From NCBI RefSeq assembly GCF_000172795.2, contig NZ_CP020947.1, positions 4,171,001 through 4,235,000 of the forward strand: a DNA stretch of 64,000 nucleotides, given 5' to 3'. The notes under the pieces were generated by a model that saw nothing but the letters and a program-made list of their open reading frames with translations, did not search any database and was not told the DNA's origin. Position 1 is the stretch's first letter. Each line of letters opens with the position of its first letter. Below are positions 62,609 to 64,000 of this stretch, in pieces. The translations under genes were made by a program, and so were the position numbers. The stretch is from Rhizobium sp. CIAT894. GTDB taxonomy: Bacteria; Pseudomonadota; Alphaproteobacteria; Rhizobiales; Rhizobiaceae.

Positions 62609-63570
62609 TTAGGAGAACAGCATCGCCGAAAGCTTGCGCCGGGCCGAAACCGTCGCCGGATCCTTGAAGCCCCAGACCTCGAAGAACTGCAGCAGCTGGC
62701 GGCGGGCGCCGTCATCGTCGAAGGTCCGGTCCTTGCGCATGATCAGCAGCAGGTGCTCGGCCGCTTCGTCACGCCGGCCTTCGACATTGAGGATCTTGGC
62801 AAGCTTCAGCCGTGCCTCGTGGTCGTCGGGGTTTGCGGCAAGGTCGCGTTCGAGCGCAACGGGATCGCCGAGCTTGCGGGCTTCCTCGATCTGTTCGAGC
62901 TTCTTCAGCACCGCCTGGATGCCGGCGTCTTTCGCCAGCGCCTCCGGCAGATCGGCCAGCGTTTCGCGCGCCCGCGCATGCTGGTTGGCGGCGATCATGC
63001 ATTCCGCCATCCCGGCAATCGCCTTGGCATTTTCGGGATCGGCCTGCATCACGGCGGCGTAGAGCTGCGCGGCCTCATTGATATTGCCGGCGGCCAGAAA
63101 TTCTGCCGCTTCGCCAAGCACGGCCTCGATTTCGGCCGCCTCGTCGGCGCCGGCCGGGCCGGCGATACGATCGATGAACTGATTGATCTGGCTTTCCGGC
63201 ACCGCGCCCATGAAGCCGTCGGCGGGGCGGCCGTTGACGAAGGCGATGACGGCGGGAATGGACTGGATGCCGTCGAGGGATGGTCGTCGATGTTCATCTT
63301 GACCAGCTTGACGCGACCCTTGGCTTCGTTGACCACTTTTTCCAATACCGGCGTCAGCTGCTTGCACGGGCCGCACCAGGGCGCCCAGAAATCGACCAGC
63401 ACCGGCTGCCTGCGCGATTCCTCGATCACGTCCTTGCCGAAATTCGCGGTCGTCGTGTCGGTGATGTAGCTGCCGGCCGCAGGCGCCGATTCCGGCTGGG
63501 CGCCGAAGCTTGCCGTCGCCGACATCTGATTTCCGAAGGAACCGTTATAGGGATTGTTGCTGCCGCTCAT
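62609..63570 (-). pseudogene. Thioredoxin-TPR (CnoX/YbbN-like) gene with a frameshift
   Basis: The ATG at 63570 opens [10 protein letters not shown] and a thioredoxin domain with [10 protein letters not shown] (Cys66, Cys69); the frame continues to [10 protein letters not shown] at 63274-63271 and then goes out of phase. The remaining thioredoxin half ([20 protein letters not shown], with the cis-Pro) and the TPR region ([20 protein letters not shown]) are read in another frame to 62609. In thioredoxins about four or five residues (IAGQLG-like) stand between DDHPS and IQSIP, so about 13 bp seem to be missing at 63271-63274. CnoX-type proteins are chaperone-redoxins. Either a real loss of function or a sequencing error. 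Confidence 0.8.
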
Positions 63571-63625
63571 AGGTATCTCCCGCGCGCCGATCCTGCCGGC
63601 ATCATTGTAGCGCTAAAATCGTATG

Positions 63626-64000
63626 TCAGGACGTCACTTTCAAGACAAGCGGCTTGTGTCCGGTCGCTTCCATGAAACGGATGAGATCGCCGCCTGCAAT
63701 CGAGGTCGTCGCATCGTTGGAGAGCGGATGGCAGTTGACGATCTCTTCGCGCATCAGATCGGCATCGAGCACGAAGGTGACGTTCCCTGCCGTATCGTTG
63801 ATCGCGCCGAAGGCGGTGACCGCGCCGGGAACGACCCCGAGATAGTCCATCAGCTTCTCCGCCCTGCCGAAAGAGACCCGGCCGGACCCGCCGATCAAAT
63901 TGTGCACCTGCTTGAGGTCGACCTCTGCATTTTCCTCCACGGTCAGCAGAAAATACCTGTCCTTCTTATCCTTGATAAAGAGATTCTTGGTATGGCCGCC
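63626..64000 (-). CDS. Prolyl-tRNA editing (YbaK/ProX-type) protein, partial
   Basis: The carboxyl 124 codons of a YbaK-domain protein that removes mischarged amino acids from tRNA-Pro; the start is beyond the right edge. Motifs seen: GGHTKNLFIKDKKDRYFLLT (the KNLF signature with the catalytic Lys), ENAEVDLKQVHNLIG, GRVSFGRAEKLMDYLGVVPG and the end IVNCHPLSNDATTSI with the GxxP-like loop. This set (TKNLFL, SPFA-like GAVTAFG) fits the free-standing ProXp-ala/PrdX group rather than the small YbaK group. It lies 55 bp upstream of the frameshifted thioredoxin gene. Confidence 0.88.
   Translation of the reverse strand, partial: GGHTKNLFIKDKKDRYFLLTVEENAEVDLKQVHNLIGGSGRVSFGRAEKLMDYLGVVPGAVTAFGAINDTAGNVTFVLDADLMREEIVNCHPLSNDATTSIAGGDLIRFMEATGHKPLVLKVTS

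Overview
The window reads as chromosomal DNA of a Rhizobium-type alphaproteobacterium, probably of the R. etli / R. leguminosarum group. This is an inference from the gene content (ccm cytochrome c biogenesis genes beside acnA, ffh - chorismate mutase - rpsP - rimM - trmD - rplS, glnK-amtB, IalB-like and DUF2585/DUF2794 proteins), from uniformly high GC coding with low-GC gaps, and from several families of short palindromic repeats typical of Rhizobiaceae. Coding density is high; almost every gene is an ordinary housekeeping or transport gene.

Layout. 1-5.9 kb: end of an acetyltransferase, typA, an M3 peptidase, a small unknown protein and a LysE-type exporter. 6.0-9.1 kb: an accessory island of a Nudix-fold winged-helix regulator divergent from a von Willebrand-like protein and a divergent adenylosuccinate-synthetase paralogue, with an elaborate TTGCAA operator between them. 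9.1-16.2 kb: argG, an SDR dehydrogenase, an exporter, a three-gene ABC uptake system, rlmN. 16.4-20.5 kb: IalB-like protein, ECF sigma factor, DUF1232 protein, phhB, a tyrosine phosphatase gene broken by a 50-bp repeat, thpR and a GDSL esterase. 20.5-25.4 kb: a YbbA/YbbP-like export pair, a Bax-inhibitor-1 family protein behind a probable ybhL leader RNA, and an acetyltransferase. 25.4-33.2 kb: DUF2794 and DUF1223 proteins, acnA, ccmABCDG.

33.2-39.7 kb: a complete ISAs1-family insertion sequence placed inside a palindromic repeat, then DUF2585, yciB, ftsY (carrying two repeat copies inside its coding frame), mtaB and dapF. 40-44.9 kb: a candidate small RNA, ffh, chorismate mutase and the rpsP-rimM-trmD-rplS ribosome/tRNA cluster. 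45-50.7 kb: a two-gene amino-acid transporter lacking an ATPase, leuC, a small secreted protein, an aldo/keto reductase and an L,D-transpeptidase-like protein. 50.7-57.2 kb: an orphan OmpR-type regulator, a cyclic-nucleotide-binding protein, an ATP-grasp protein overlapping xth, a LolA-like protein and ftsK. 57.4-64 kb: glnK-amtB with a sigma-54 promoter, tesB, a UbiH-type hydroxylase, Trm112 and Lon-N proteins, a frameshifted thioredoxin-TPR gene and the start-truncated end of a prolyl-tRNA editing protein.

The most promising undescribed unit is the 6.0-9.1 kb regulator / VWA-like / PurA-like cassette. The most informative sequence-level observations are the palindromic repeats: one breaks a phosphatase gene, one pair lies in frame in ftsY, one pair sits between ccmA and ccmB, one contains the stop codon of a response regulator, and one was the target of an insertion sequence with a clear 10-bp duplication. 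No CRISPR array, tRNA, rRNA or prophage was seen.
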